This document shows, piece by piece, positions 8,709 to 16,819 of a DNA stretch of 48,502 bases. Source of the DNA: an uncultured Brevibacillus sp. (GTDB taxonomy: Bacteria; Bacillota; Bacilli; Brevibacillales; Brevibacillaceae); the NCBI GenBank assembly GCA_946402065.1, contig CAMIVR010000020.1:1-48502 (forward strand). The letters run 5' to 3'. Every line of letters starts with the position of its first letter. Position 1 is the first letter of the stretch. The position numbers and the translations under genes were made by a program. The notes below the pieces were generated by a model. The model was not told the origin of the DNA. It saw only the letters and a program-made list of their open reading frames with translations, and searched no databases.

Positions 8709-10010
8709 TTATGCCTCTCCTCCTTCTACGCGGTAGAAGCTTTTCACTTCATTGATCACATCCATATCCTTCAGGTAGAGGATGCAATCGTCCATGTCCG
8801 CTTTTGCCGCCGTGTGCGTGACCATGATAATTTCCGCTTGGCTACCACCATTGTATGGCTGCTGCAGCACTTGATCAAGGCTGATGTTCTTTTCAGCGAG
8901 AAGCTGCGTGATTTGGGCCAGCACGCCGCGCTTGTCGGCGACGATGAGCCGGAGGAAGTACTTGGACAGTTTTTTATCGTTGCCCTTCAGCTTTTTCTCT
9001 TTGTACGGCGCGACCATGCCACGGCCATTTACACCGAGCTTCATGTTTTTCACGACAGTCACCAGGTCGGATACGACGGCTGTTGCAGTCGGCAGCTCAC
9101 CTGCTCCCGGACCGTAGAACATCGTCTCGCCAACAGCTTCGCCGTGGACGTAGACAGCGTTGAACACGCCGTTGACGGATGCCAGCGGATGATCTTTGGG
9201 AACCATTGTCGGCTGTACGCTCACTTCGACTTCATCGTTGTCGTGGCGAGCCATTCCGAGCAGCTTGATCGTGTAGCCGAGCTTTTTGCCGTAGGCGATA
9301 TCTTCCTTGGAGACGCTGCTGATGCCTTTGACATCGACTTCGTCCAGATTGAGCGGGAGCCGGAAGCCAAGCGTAGCCAGAATCGCCATTTTCCGCGCTG
9401 CGTCAAAGCCTTCCACGTCTGCAGTCGGATCAGACTCGGCATAGCCAAGCGCTTGCGCTTCTTTTAGCACTTCAGCGTAATCAGCCCCCTCCTGGCTCAT
9501 TTTGGTCAGGATGTAGTTGGTCGTCCCGTTGACGATCCCCATCATTTTCGTGATGCGATCGGAGGAGAAGCCTTCGACCAGTGCCCGCAGGATCGGAATA
9601 CCGCCGGCCACACTCGCTTCGTAGAAGACGTCACAGCCTTTTTCTTGCGCCTTTTGCAAAATTTCCGCGCCGTGCAGAGCCATCAAATCTTTATTGGCGG
9701 TCACGACATGCTTGCCTTGCTCCAGAGCGGCGAGGATGTATTCTTTCGTCGGATGAATGCCGCCGATTACTTCAACGATGACATCGACTTCCGGATCGTT
9801 AATGACATCTTCTACGTTCTCTGTAATCAATTCCTGCATACCGGTGATGCTGCGCGATTTCTCTTTATCTTTAACGAGAATCTTGTGAACCTCAATGCCC
9901 AATCCGGTTTGCTTTTGCAGGTCTTCCTGATGTCCTTGAACAATGCGAACGACACCGGTTCCCACTGTTCCAAAACCGAGCAAACCAACTTTTACGACTT
10001 TCTTCTCCAT
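8709..10010 (-). CDS. hom: homoserine dehydrogenase
   Basis: NAD(P)H-dependent reduction of aspartate semialdehyde to homoserine, the branch to threonine and methionine. 433 residues: a Rossmann motif [13 protein letters not shown] at the N-terminus, the catalytic domain with [10 protein letters not shown] and [10 protein letters not shown], and a C-terminal ACT domain (about 355-430) likely giving threonine feedback. ATG follows GGAGGAAGAG. It is the first gene of hom-thrC-thrB(-pheA). About 200 bases upstream contain two inverted repeats that may be operators; no T-box or other riboswitch signature was found. Confidence 0.96.
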   Translation of the reverse strand: MEKKVVKVGLLGFGTVGTGVVRIVQGHQEDLQKQTGLGIEVHKILVKDKEKSRSITGMQELITENVEDVINDPEVDVIVEVIGGIHPTKEYILAALEQGKHVVTANKDLMALHGAEILQKAQEKGCDVFYEASVAGGIPILRALVEGFSSDRITKMMGIVNGTTNYILTKMSQEGADYAEVLKEAQALGYAESDPTADVEGFDAARKMAILATLGFRLPLNLDEVDVKGISSVSKEDIAYGKKLGYTIKLLGMARHDNDEVEVSVQPTMVPKDHPLASVNGVFNAVYVHGEAVGETMFYGPGAGELPTATAVVSDLVTVVKNMKLGVNGRGMVAPYKEKKLKGNDKKLSKYFLRLIVADKRGVLAQITQLLAEKNISLDQVLQQPYNGGSQAEIIMVTHTAAKADMDDCILYLKDMDVINEVKSFYRVEGGEA

Positions 10011-10126
10011 CTCTCTTCCTCCTATAATTTACGGGTAACTTCTCTGCGGAAGCCAATAATTTCAGGATTTTGCAAATTTCGATTTCGCCTGCTCCCAGGT
10101 ACAAAGCTGATTGGAAGTCGCTCAAT

Positions 10127-10143
10127 GGATTTTTGCAAAATCC
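10127..10143. promoter_or_regulatory. inverted repeat in the hom upstream region
   Basis: GGATTTT and AAAATCC form a perfect 7-bp inverted repeat around TGC. A related word, GGATTTTGCAAA, occurs at 10065-10076, about 62 bases closer to hom. Two copies of one word before an amino-acid operon suggest a repressor site. The regulator is unknown. Confidence 0.4.
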
Positions 10144-10156
10144 CCAATTTATAAAT

Positions 10157-10186
10157 AGTTTGAAAAGTCTTGGGACATTTCAAACT
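10157..10186. promoter_or_regulatory. 9-bp inverted repeat between pheB and hom
   Basis: AGTTTGAAA (10157-10165) and TTTCAAACT (10178-10186) form a perfect inverted repeat with a 12-base spacer, 24 bases after the pheB stop. There is no T-run on the minus strand, so a terminator is unlikely. A TTGAAA hexamer on the minus strand lies inside it, so it could overlap the hom promoter as an operator. Confidence 0.4.
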
Positions 10187-10209
10187 TTGTTCCTGTGTTC
10201 GTCCATCCA

Positions 10210-10656
10210 CTAGCCGCGACCGACGATCATCGCCCTGCGCACGCCTGGCAGCTCTTGCAGGACATCGAGAAACTCTGTACCGGAAATTTTCAGGTGGGCC
10301 ATATCGACGGACATGGACACATTGGCGACCCCCTGCAGCGGAATCGTCTGGTTGATCGTCAGCACGTTTCCGCCCTGATCAGCGACGAGCTGCAGTACCT
10401 TGGACAGCGTTCCGGAGCGGTGCTCAAGCGAGAATGTAATCGTCATAATCTCTTCGCTCATCATGGCGTTGAACGGAAAAATCCCGTCCTTGTACTTGTA
10501 AAAGGCGCTGCGGCTGATTCCGACGCGTTCTACAGCCTCGTTCACAGTGTCGACTTCGCCAGACTCCAGCAGCTTTTTTACTTCTATCGTTTTGACAATC
10601 GACTCGGGCAAGATATCAGAGCGAATCAAATAAAATTTCTCTTCTCGTTTCGTCAT
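10210..10656 (-). CDS. pheB: PheB, ACT-domain protein
   Basis: 148 residues. The N-terminal half contains a helix-turn-helix-like segment (about 35-60, with AVERVGISRSAFYKYKD) and the C-terminal half an ACT domain (about 70-147, with GTLSKVLQLVADQGGNVLTINQ). This is the small ACT protein called PheB in Bacillus, where it precedes pheA; its biochemical role is unproven and is probably amino-acid-responsive regulation. ATG at 10656 is chosen because GGGAGG lies just before it; a start 14 codons upstream lacks such a site. Here hom-thrC-thrB separates pheB from pheA. Confidence 0.85.
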   Translation of the reverse strand: MTKREEKFYLIRSDILPESIVKTIEVKKLLESGEVDTVNEAVERVGISRSAFYKYKDGIFPFNAMMSEEIMTITFSLEHRSGTLSKVLQLVADQGGNVLTINQTIPLQGVANVSMSVDMAHLKISGTEFLDVLQELPGVRRAMIVGRG

Positions 10657-10762
10657 GTGTCCTCCCAAGGAATACAACTGTTTACTAATAGAGGACATTA
10701 TAGCGAACTATCATGCAACTGACAACCCCAAATCTGTAAATAATCATTGAATCAGGCGGTTT

Positions 10763-10792
10763 ACATGATCCTGCCAAACTTGACACAGACTA
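10763..10792 (+). promoter_or_regulatory. possible sigma-G-like promoter of the 50-codon gene
   Basis: ACATG (10763-10767), an 18-base spacer and CAGACTA (10786-10792) approximate the forespore sigma-G consensus GHATR-N18-CATNHTA, with one mismatch in each element. The expected start of transcription would be about 25 bases before the TTG codon. A TTGACA at 10780-10785 has no good -10 partner. This is a weak, consensus-based call. Confidence 0.25.
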
Positions 10793-10825
10793 TAGCCATT
10801 CGAGCGAAAGCGAGGTGAGTCTACT

Positions 10826-10978
10826 TTGGGTGGACGCGGCAAATCAGACAAGTCAGAGCGCAGAAACAACCATCCTCCGGCAAAGCCAAGTGATCTCGAT
10901 CAGTTTGGCGGGGAAGCAAGCGAAAAACGGATGGCAATGTCGTCCCGGGTCGTGGAAGGAAACGAGCGCGGAGGGTGA
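10826..10978 (+). CDS. small hydrophilic protein, 50 aa, probable
   Basis: A plus-strand frame beginning with TTG at 10826, seven bases after a good AGGTGA site (10813-10818), and ending with TGA at 10976. The predicted product begins LGGRGKSDKSERRNN (the first codon read as Met), is very hydrophilic and charged, lacks Cys and Trp, and ends NERGG. I do not recognise it, but its size and composition resemble small spore proteins of Bacillales, and a sigma-G-like promoter lies upstream. A longer overlapping plus frame from GTG 10815 has a poor ribosome site and implausible composition. It lies alone between pheB and obg. Confidence 0.5.
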   Translation: MGGRGKSDKSERRNNHPPAKPSDLDQFGGEASEKRMAMSSRVVEGNERGG

Positions 10979-10982
10979 GAGG

Positions 10983-11069
10983 CACCCCAAAAACCACCCC
11001 AAAAAGTGAAGCGGGTCTTCGCAGCGTATTCCGAGTACTTTTCGGGGACCCCGCAACACCCCAAAAACC
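10983..11069. repeat. three copies of CACCCCAAAAA
   Basis: The word CACCCCAAAAA occurs at 10983, 10995 and 11057 (the first and third extend to CACCCCAAAAACC), with the perfect palindrome CGGGGACCCCG at 11043-11053 between. This is non-coding sequence between the 50-codon gene and the obg terminator. Function unknown. Confidence 0.45.
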
Positions 11070-11092
11070 GGTTGGAGCAAGGGTAATTCAGC

Positions 11093-11131
11093 AAAAAGAG
11101 GTATGGCATCAGTTTCGATGCATACCTCTTT
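11093..11131 (-). terminator. terminator after obg
   Basis: AGAGGTAT plus GCATC pair with GATGC plus ATACCTCT to give a 13-bp stem with one bulged base, followed on the minus strand by five T. It directly follows the obg stop codon and could also stop plus-strand transcription from the small gene. Confidence 0.82.
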
Positions 11132-11133
11132 CC

Positions 11134-12411
11134 TCATTCGACAAACTCAAATTCGAAATCGCCGATGCGGACGGTGTCGCCGTCTTTGGCCCCGCGCTTG
11201 CGCAGCGCATCGTCGACTCCCATGTTGCGCATCATCCGCGAGAAGCGCTGGATTGAATCATAGCTGTTCAGGTTGGTCATCCGGGCCAGCTTCTCCATTT
11301 TTTCGCCTGTGACGACAAATACTTCGTTTTCGCGATAGATTTCAAATTGCTCCGGCTCCGGTTCGGCGCGGAACACGACGCGCTCCTCAACCTCTGCCAC
11401 TTCTTCGACCGCTACTTTCTCCGGCATACTGGCCAACAGGTCGGCGACTGCGTACATCAGCTCTTTGACACCTTGCTTCGTCGCGGCCGAGATCGGATAA
11501 ATCGGCACGCCGGGCACCTGCTCCTTGAAGCGGGCAAGGTGTTCCGCCGCTTCCGGCAAGTCCATCTTGTTGGCGGCAATCACCTGCGGACGATCCTCCA
11601 GGCGAATGTTGTACAGTTTCAATTCCTGATTGATTTTGAGGTAGTCATCGTACGGATCGCGCCCTTCCGAGCCCGCCATGTCGATGACGTGAATAATCAA
11701 GCGCGTCCGCTCAACATGACGCAAAAACTGGTGGCCGAGTCCGACGCCTTCATGCGCACCTTCGATCAACCCGGGCAAATCTGCCAGAACAAAGCTGCGC
11801 TCGCCCAAATCGACTGCGCCCAGGTTCGGTTTTAACGTCGTGAAGTGGTAAGAAGCGATTTTGGGCTGTGCAGCCGTTACGCTTGCCAGCAAGGTCGATT
11901 TGCCCACACTGGGGTAGCCGACCAAGCCGACATCCGCCATCAGCTTCAGCTCCAGCGTAACGTTGCGCTCCTGGCCGGGTTCGCCGTTCTCGGCGATTTG
12001 CGGGGCTGGATTGGAAGCTGTCGCAAAGCGGATGTTTCCTCTGCCGCCGCGACCGCCTTTGGCGATGACGCTGCGCTGGCCGTGCTCTACGAGGTCAGCA
12101 ATGACTTCGCCGGTATCTGTATCCATCACCGTCGTACCCGGTGGCACGCGCACGACCAGATCTTCTGCCCCGGCACCGTGCTGTGATTTATTCCGGCCGT
12201 TTTCGCCACGCGGGGCTTTAAAGTGGCGCTGGTAGCGAAAGTCAACCAATGTCCGCAAGCCTTCATCGACGACAAAGACGACCGAGCCGCCTTTGCCGCC
12301 ATCACCGCCTGCCGGTCCGCCGAGCGGCACGTACTTTTCCCGGCGGTACGATACGGCACCGTTGCCGCCGTCCCCGCCTTTTACATAGATTTTTACCTGA
12401 TCAACAAACAT
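11134..12411 (-). CDS. obg: Obg GTPase (ribosome assembly / stringent response)
   Basis: 425 residues with three domains: a glycine-rich Obg fold (1-158, [17 protein letters not shown]), the GTPase domain with G1 GYPSVGKST, switch I region HFTTLKPN, G3 DLPGLIEGA and G4 NKMDLP, and the C-terminal OCT domain (about 345-425). Obg binds the large ribosomal subunit, takes part in its assembly, and in Bacillus is needed for sigma-B stress activation and sporulation. ATG follows AGAGGTGA. It follows spo0B on the same strand with a 12-base gap, the conserved spo0B-obg pair, which links a GTPase to the sporulation phosphorelay. Confidence 0.97.
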   Translation of the reverse strand: MFVDQVKIYVKGGDGGNGAVSYRREKYVPLGGPAGGDGGKGGSVVFVVDEGLRTLVDFRYQRHFKAPRGENGRNKSQHGAGAEDLVVRVPPGTTVMDTDTGEVIADLVEHGQRSVIAKGGRGGRGNIRFATASNPAPQIAENGEPGQERNVTLELKLMADVGLVGYPSVGKSTLLASVTAAQPKIASYHFTTLKPNLGAVDLGERSFVLADLPGLIEGAHEGVGLGHQFLRHVERTRLIIHVIDMAGSEGRDPYDDYLKINQELKLYNIRLEDRPQVIAANKMDLPEAAEHLARFKEQVPGVPIYPISAATKQGVKELMYAVADLLASMPEKVAVEEVAEVEERVVFRAEPEPEQFEIYRENEVFVVTGEKMEKLARMTNLNSYDSIQRFSRMMRNMGVDDALRKRGAKDGDTVRIGDFEFEFVE

Positions 12412-12423
12412 GTTGTCACCTCT

Positions 12424-13008
12424 TTACGACGAACGGGGTGAAAATTGAACTTCCATGACCCATTCTGCTTCACTCTGAATCCATTCGGTGACAATTGCCG
12501 CCGATTGTTTTGTGCTTTCGTCAACCATTTTTGCCACATTCTCTTGTCCGGAAACAAGCCAGCTTCCTTCCAGATCAAACCGGATCCGGAACGTGTTCCC
12601 GGGCTGGGAGAGGGTGAGCAGCAGGCTGGCCGGTTCGGATTTCTCCAGATTGTCCCGAATCGTAAACACAAGCTGCTGGATAAACCGGAGTACTGCGTCC
12701 TGATCAACATCAACCAGCGAAAAGTCAACCTGATTACATAATTCCACTTCTAGCCGCAAATCATGATGAAGTGCGTTGAAGGTCAATAAAAAAACGGAAA
12801 GCTGCGGGAAGCGTATTCGTGCGACCATGCCTTCCTGGAAGGTCAGTTCCGTCACTCTTTTTAAATATTCCTCGCCTTGGTTCGGACGATTCAACTTCAA
12901 ATAACCGAGCAATACCTGAAAATGGTTTAACCAATCGTGTCGCTGTTGATTCAGTACTTCAAGCACCAACTCTGACTGTTGGGTAAATAGCTTGCGATCG
13001 TCACTCAT
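12424..13008 (-). CDS. spo0B: Spo0B, sporulation phosphotransferase
   Basis: Transfers phosphate from Spo0F to Spo0A in the sporulation phosphorelay. 194 residues from the chosen ATG: an N-terminal helical hairpin with the phospho-acceptor His in QQRHDWLNHF (His24), then a degenerate histidine-kinase-like C-terminal domain without ATP-binding boxes. A GTG 17 codons upstream (13059) is possible but gives a less typical N-terminus, and neither start has an ideal ribosome site. It lies between the rpmA terminator and obg, so it should have its own promoter. Similarity is moderate, as is usual for Spo0B; the position rpmA-spo0B-obg makes the identity firm. Confidence 0.88.
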   Translation of the reverse strand: MSDDRKLFTQQSELVLEVLNQQRHDWLNHFQVLLGYLKLNRPNQGEEYLKRVTELTFQEGMVARIRFPQLSVFLLTFNALHHDLRLEVELCNQVDFSLVDVDQDAVLRFIQQLVFTIRDNLEKSEPASLLLTLSQPGNTFRIRFDLEGSWLVSGQENVAKMVDESTKQSAAIVTEWIQSEAEWVMEVQFSPRSS

Positions 13009-13114
13009 CTTCCCACACCCATTACCTAAAGTTTCACACGTTTCTTCCCAGTTTACCACAAGATTTGGCTGAGAAAACTGGCTTCGCCAAGATTTTAGGC
13101 GGAGTCTTCGACCA

Positions 13115-13146
13115 AAAAGAAAACCCAGCGGTTAGGCTGGGTTTTT
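13115..13146 (-). terminator. terminator of the rplU-prp-rpmA operon
   Basis: AAAACCCAGC and GCTGGGTTTT form a perfect 10-bp stem with a 6-base loop. On the minus strand it continues into CTTTTT. It lies 10 bases beyond the rpmA stop and separates the ribosomal operon from spo0B-obg. Confidence 0.85.
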
Positions 13147-13156
13147 CTCGCTGTTT

Positions 13157-13456
13157 TTAAGCTTCGGAAGCTACTGGCTCAATCACAACTTGCTTGCGAT
13201 CGCGGCCCAGACGCTTGAAGCGAACGACGCCGTCTGCTTTCGCAAACAGTGTGTCGTCACCACCGATTCCAACGTTCGCACCTGGATAAATCTTCGTACC
13301 GCGTTGGCGAACGAGGATGTTGCCGGCTTTTACGAACTGGCCGTCACCGCGCTTGGTGCCAAGGCGTTTCGCGATGGAATCACGACCGTTCTTGGTCGAA
13401 CCTACCCCTTTTTTGGAGGCGAAAAACTGAAGGTCCATAGTGAACTGTAATTTCAT
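13157..13456 (-). CDS. rpmA: ribosomal protein L27 with cleavable N-terminal extension
   Basis: 99 residues. The start ATG at 13456 overlaps the prp stop codon (ATGA) and follows AAGGGGG. The N-terminus [12 protein letters not shown] precedes [15 protein letters not shown], the mature L27 beginning. Bacillota L27 carries such an extension, cut after the Phe-Phe by the Prp protease encoded next door, before it can occupy the peptidyl-transferase region. The rest is ordinary L27, including [11 protein letters not shown] and GGDDTLFA. The 14 bases GGTGCAACACAATG covering its ribosome site and start are identical to those of rplU. Confidence 0.97.
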   Translation of the reverse strand: MKLQFTMDLQFFASKKGVGSTKNGRDSIAKRLGTKRGDGQFVKAGNILVRQRGTKIYPGANVGIGGDDTLFAKADGVVRFKRLGRDRKQVVIEPVASEA

Positions 13457-13809
13457 TGTGTTGCACCCCCTTGCCATTTTGTGTCGTGAACGACGACGTA
13501 TTTCCCGTAACGATGAGCAATGCCAACCAGGGTGATGATCATGCTCTCTGCAAGCAGCTGTTGCTGTTCGTGCAGCCGTTCATCAGCAAGCTCTTGAACG
13601 CGCCACTTGATAAAGCCGCCACCCTTCTCGGCAAGCTCGACGTCAGGGACAAAACCGAGCAGAGGCTGAATTCCATTGAGCGTCCCCAGACTAACGGCGG
13701 AAACGGCAGAACAGACGATGTCCTGTCCGTGCTTGCCAGCATGGGCGTGGCCTGAAATCGTGACCTCTGAAACCCCGAATTGACTGCGTACTACCTGAAC
13801 TTCAATCAT
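13453..13809 (-). CDS. prp: Prp, ribosomal-processing cysteine protease
   Basis: 118 residues of the YsxB/Prp family. The catalytic His lies in GHA (20-22) and the catalytic Cys in DIVCSAVS (Cys33), with the glycine-rich loop between. In Staphylococcus aureus, Prp removes the N-terminal extension of L27; the substrate site LQFF-ASKKG is present in the adjacent rpmA. It starts at an ATG preceded by TTTGGTGA, 12 bases after rplU, and its stop overlaps the rpmA start by four bases. Confidence 0.93.
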   Translation of the reverse strand: MIEVQVVRSQFGVSEVTISGHAHAGKHGQDIVCSAVSAVSLGTLNGIQPLLGFVPDVELAEKGGGFIKWRVQELADERLHEQQQLLAESMIITLVGIAHRYGKYVVVHDTKWQGGATQ

Positions 13810-13821
13810 ACGTTCACCAAA

Positions 13822-14133
13822 TTACGCGTTGATTTTTTCAATCACGACTTTGGAGTACGGTTGACGATGTCCTTGTTTGCGACGGTAGTTTTTCTTGGCT
13901 TTGTATTTGTACACGAGCACTTTTTGTCCTCTGCCGTGTTTTTCTACTTTACCCGTTACAGTTGCGCCAGCTACAGTTGGAGCTCCTGCCGTTACTTTGC
14001 CGTCTTTGCTTACGAACAATACTTTGTCAAAAGTAACTGTTTCGCCTTCGCCAGTAGCCAGTTTTTCGATAAAGAGCACTGCGCCCTCTTCTACTTTGTA
14101 CTGTTTACCGCCTGTTTCAATAATTGCGTACAT
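13822..14133 (-). CDS. rplU: ribosomal protein L21
   Basis: 103 residues, standard length, beginning [17 protein letters not shown] and ending with the basic [19 protein letters not shown] block that binds 23S rRNA. The ATG at 14133 is chosen because GGGAGG sits just upstream; upstream in-frame codons belong to the leader. It is the first gene of the conserved rplU-prp-rpmA operon. Confidence 0.97.
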   Translation of the reverse strand: MYAIIETGGKQYKVEEGAVLFIEKLATGEGETVTFDKVLFVSKDGKVTAGAPTVAGATVTGKVEKHGRGQKVLVYKYKAKKNYRRKQGHRQPYSKVVIEKINA

Positions 14134-14263
14134 TGTGTTGCACCTCCCTATACTCAGACTCGCCTTGTCAGGTGCGCTCATTCCCGCAGGAAGGGCGTCT
14201 TGTCAGGAACCTGTTTCGCGCGGTTACAGCATGCTCAAGGTGACAAGCATATCTGCATGAACA
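14134..14263 (-). ncRNA. probable L21 operon leader RNA
   Basis: About 130 bases of untranslated leader precede rplU. It contains the word CCTGACAAG twice (14199-14207 and 14164-14172 on the minus strand), separated by a GC-rich hairpin-forming segment. Many Bacillota have a structured leader here that is thought to regulate the operon by L21 binding. I infer the leader from its position and repeats; the covariance match was not tested. Confidence 0.5.
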
Positions 14264-14269
14264 AAGATT

Positions 14270-14299
14270 AGAATATCATAGCAGAAATGACCTAGTCAA
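14270..14299 (-). promoter_or_regulatory. sigma-A promoter of rplU-prp-rpmA
   Basis: TTGACT (14299-14294) and TATTCT (14275-14270) are separated by 18 bases on the minus strand. The -35 overlaps the last codons of rng, so the ribosomal operon initiates inside the end of that gene. Confidence 0.6.
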
Positions 14300-15815
14300 G
14301 CGATTCTTGGTGCGTCCGCCCGTACTTCAGCTCTGCTTCCGCCCTGCTCCCCGCATAGGTGATGCGGAAGTGCCCGGCATGGCCATGCCGATCCTGTTTG
14401 ATGAAAATGTGTACGGACAGCTCGGCATGCAGCGCCTCCCGCTCGCGAAGGAACTGTTGGGCCGCATCTGGCGTCAGTTCGACGATAAATGCTTCATGTC
14501 CTGCCGACTTTGCCAGCCCGCGTATTTCACGCATCAATCGTTGCGCAACCTCGGCATCGGACAGCACTCGTCCCCTGCCTTGACACGCCGGGCACGGCTG
14601 CGTCAGCGCTTCGACGAGGTTTTGCCTGCTTTTCTTGCGGGTCATCTCAACCAATCCGAGCTGGGTAAAACCCAATACGTACGTGCTTGTCCGATCCTGG
14701 CTTACTGCTGTCTGCAGCGTCTCGAGCACGCGTACCTGATTGGCTGACTGCTTCATGTCGATAAAATCGATGATAACAATCCCGCCGATGTCCCGCAGCC
14801 GCAGCTGCCTGGCGATTTCTCCAGCCGCCTCCAGATTTGTCCGGGTTACCGTCTCTTCCAGCTGCTGCGTCGCTTTTCCGGTGTATTTGGCTGTGTTGAC
14901 ATCGATTACTGTCATCGCTTCTGTCTGATCGATCACGATGGATCCGCCGCTCTTCAACCAGATTTGCCGGCGCAGCGCTTTGTCGATCTCCGCTTCGATG
15001 CCGTACCTGTCGAACAGCGGCTGTTTGTCTTGATAAAAGGCGATGTTGCGCAGCAGACTCGGTTGAAAAGCCGCAACGAACTGTTTCACCCGCTGGAGCG
15101 TAGGCAAATCGTCGATCAGGATTTGCGCTGGCGGCTCGCTGAGCGAATCGCGAATCGTCCGGATCACGAGATCGGCATCCTGGTAGATCAGGCACGGCGT
15201 TTTCTTCGTTTTACTGGCTGCCAGCGCCTCCTGCCAGCGTTCGCGCAAATACGTCAGTTCAGCCGCAATCTGCCCGGCGTCCACTCCGGCCGATGCGGTC
15301 CGCAAAATCATGCCTTCCCGCTCTTGCAAAAGCGTCTCGGCAATCTGCCGCAGCCGCTCGCGCTCAGCCTGCTCGCCAATTTTGCGTGAAACAGATATGG
15401 ACTTGCCGCCAGGGAGGTAGACGAGCATCCGCCCGGGGATGGCCAGCTCTGTCGTCACACTGGGAGCTTTGCTGCCCGTCCCTTCTTTGTACACTTGCAC
15501 GAAGCGCTCTTCGCCTCGCTGCACGACATCGCGAATGTTTGGCTTTGGCTTGCCCTTTTCGCTTTTGCGCTCGCCAGGCAGTGCGTCATCTATATATAAG
15601 TAGACATTCTCTCCTGTTCCCACGTCGACGAAAGCTGCCTGCATGCTCGGCAATACCGTTTCAATCCGCCCGCGATAAATATTGCCGATGAGCTGCAGAG
15701 CCTGATCCGTTTCCGTATGGAGCTCCACGAGTTGGCCGTCTTCCAGCCTGGCCACCCGCTGCCTGCTTCCGCTGCCTTCGATGAGAATTTGTCTGGCGCC
15801 TGTATGTAATGCCAC
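14292..15815 (-). CDS. rng: ribonuclease E/G family endoribonuclease
   Basis: 507 residues. An N-terminal S1-like RNA-binding region (about 40-130, with NIYRGRIETVLPSMQAAFVDVG) leads into the RNase E/G catalytic domain, with the metal-binding Asp residues in VIDVNTAKYTG and IVIIDFIDM and a zinc-link motif CPACQGRGR near the end. Its length fits RNase G rather than the long scaffold-bearing RNase E. The family makes single-strand cuts in 5'-monophosphorylated rRNA precursors and mRNA. GTG at 15815 follows GGAGGG. B. subtilis lacks it here and relies on RNase Y, but many other Bacillales keep rng next to rplU. Confidence 0.93.
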   Translation of the reverse strand: MALHTGARQILIEGSGSRQRVARLEDGQLVELHTETDQALQLIGNIYRGRIETVLPSMQAAFVDVGTGENVYLYIDDALPGERKSEKGKPKPNIRDVVQRGEERFVQVYKEGTGSKAPSVTTELAIPGRMLVYLPGGKSISVSRKIGEQAERERLRQIAETLLQEREGMILRTASAGVDAGQIAAELTYLRERWQEALAASKTKKTPCLIYQDADLVIRTIRDSLSEPPAQILIDDLPTLQRVKQFVAAFQPSLLRNIAFYQDKQPLFDRYGIEAEIDKALRRQIWLKSGGSIVIDQTEAMTVIDVNTAKYTGKATQQLEETVTRTNLEAAGEIARQLRLRDIGGIVIIDFIDMKQSANQVRVLETLQTAVSQDRTSTYVLGFTQLGLVEMTRKKSRQNLVEALTQPCPACQGRGRVLSDAEVAQRLMREIRGLAKSAGHEAFIVELTPDAAQQFLREREALHAELSVHIFIKQDRHGHAGHFRITYAGSRAEAELKYGRTHQESLD

Positions 15816-15860
15816 TCGTATCAGCCCTCCACCTTGTTCCCTCTGTCTCTATTGTACACG

Positions 15861-15891
15861 AAAAAGCTCCCTGTCTATAGCAGGGCAGCTT
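15861..15891 (-). terminator. terminator after spoIVFB
   Basis: AAGCT and CCCTG pair with CAGGG and AGCTT, with one bulged base and a 7-base loop; five T follow on the minus strand. It ends the spoIVFA-spoIVFB unit before rng. Confidence 0.7.
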
Positions 15892-15976
15892 CGGAAAATA
15901 GCGGGCCATCGATGGCTTGGACGATTGCAGGGAGCCAAACATGCGGGACTTCTGACCGCGTGGCGGCGCGATTTTC

Positions 15977-16819
15977 CTAAAGCAAGCGGAACAGCGGCTG
16001 ATTGTACTTGTGTTCGACCAGCAAGGCGTGCAAAAGCTGCTCCTCGGAGATAATCCCGCCTGTTTTGCCCGTGACGATAAACATGTGATAATACCCTCTG
16101 CGCAAGCTTTGGCTCGCTTCGATCGCCGTCGTCCCCGGCTCGAGCGTGATTGAATGAACGGCCTGATGCTCACTCGTGCGGTAGTATTTTTCGATCAGAA
16201 AGCGAAAAAACAAAAACGGGAAGCGGAGAAAGGACTGCGTGTTGATCACAAGCAGGTACAGCGCCACCATGATCGTATTCAGATGCAGGCTAAACAGGCC
16301 GATGCCCAGCATCACTGCTGCCAGCAGGCTGCTGGCACCAATGGACACGAGTGCAGCCGTCCGGTAGGCCGTGCGCAGAGCGAGCAGTGCCTGCACGATT
16401 CGCCCGCCGTCCAACGGCCAGATCGGCAGCAGATTAAACCCGGCGATCAAAGCGTTGCTGTACATGAAAAAGTGCGTCCACTCGGCGGTCCACAAGCCTG
16501 TCTGCCAAAACAATAACGAGACGAAAATCATCGCCGTATTCATGAACGGCCCTGCCAAGGCGACAACGATTTCGTCGATCGGGTGGGAGGCGATCGCATC
16601 TTCCATGACCGCCACTCCGCCAAACGGCAGCATCTGCACCTCTGTCACTCGCCATCCAAGTTCACGCGCCATGGCTACGTGGCCGATCTCATGGATGATG
16701 ATGATCGTAAACAAGGTGATCGTCTCCAGAAAGTACCCCGATAGCAGCGAGAGCCCCATCACGAGCCAAAACAGCAAGTGAAAGCGAACGCGAATTCCGC
16801 TGATGTGCAGATCACTCAA
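15977..16819 (-). CDS. spoIVFB: SpoIVFB, intramembrane metalloprotease (pro-sigma-K processing)
   Basis: 280 residues of the site-2 protease (M50) family. The zinc-binding HEIGH is at residues 43-47 and the third ligand Asp137 lies in NLLPIWPLDGGR (129-140). Six or so membrane segments are followed by a soluble CBS-like C-terminal region (about 205-280). In the mother cell membrane around the forespore it cleaves the pro-sequence of sigma-K after release from SpoIVFA and BofA. The start overlaps the end of spoIVFA by 8 bases, so the two are co-translated. Confidence 0.95.
   Translation of the reverse strand: MSDLHISGIRVRFHLLFWLVMGLSLLSGYFLETITLFTIIIIHEIGHVAMARELGWRVTEVQMLPFGGVAVMEDAIASHPIDEIVVALAGPFMNTAMIFVSLLFWQTGLWTAEWTHFFMYSNALIAGFNLLPIWPLDGGRIVQALLALRTAYRTAALVSIGASSLLAAVMLGIGLFSLHLNTIMVALYLLVINTQSFLRFPFLFFRFLIEKYYRTSEHQAVHSITLEPGTTAIEASQSLRRGYYHMFIVTGKTGGIISEEQLLHALLVEHKYNQPLFRLL

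Noticed and set aside
10011..10209. T-box or lysine/threonine riboswitch before hom
   Set aside because: No AGGGTGGNACCGCG-type T-box sequence or other known aptamer core was found on the minus strand.
10815..11009. 64-codon plus frame from GTG 10815
   Set aside because: It overlaps the 50-codon gene in another frame. Its ribosome site is poor and its composition (many Gln, Ser, Trp) is less protein-like; the AGGTGA site fits the TTG at 10826 better.
10853..11137. 94-codon minus frame downstream of obg
   Set aside because: It spans the obg terminator at its upstream end, has no ribosome site, and is Cys/Phe/Leu-rich without family motifs.
13009..13059. GTG start of spo0B at 13059
   Set aside because: It adds 17 residues with two Cys not expected in Spo0B and has no convincing ribosome site. 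The ATG at 13008 gives a standard length, though the choice is not certain.
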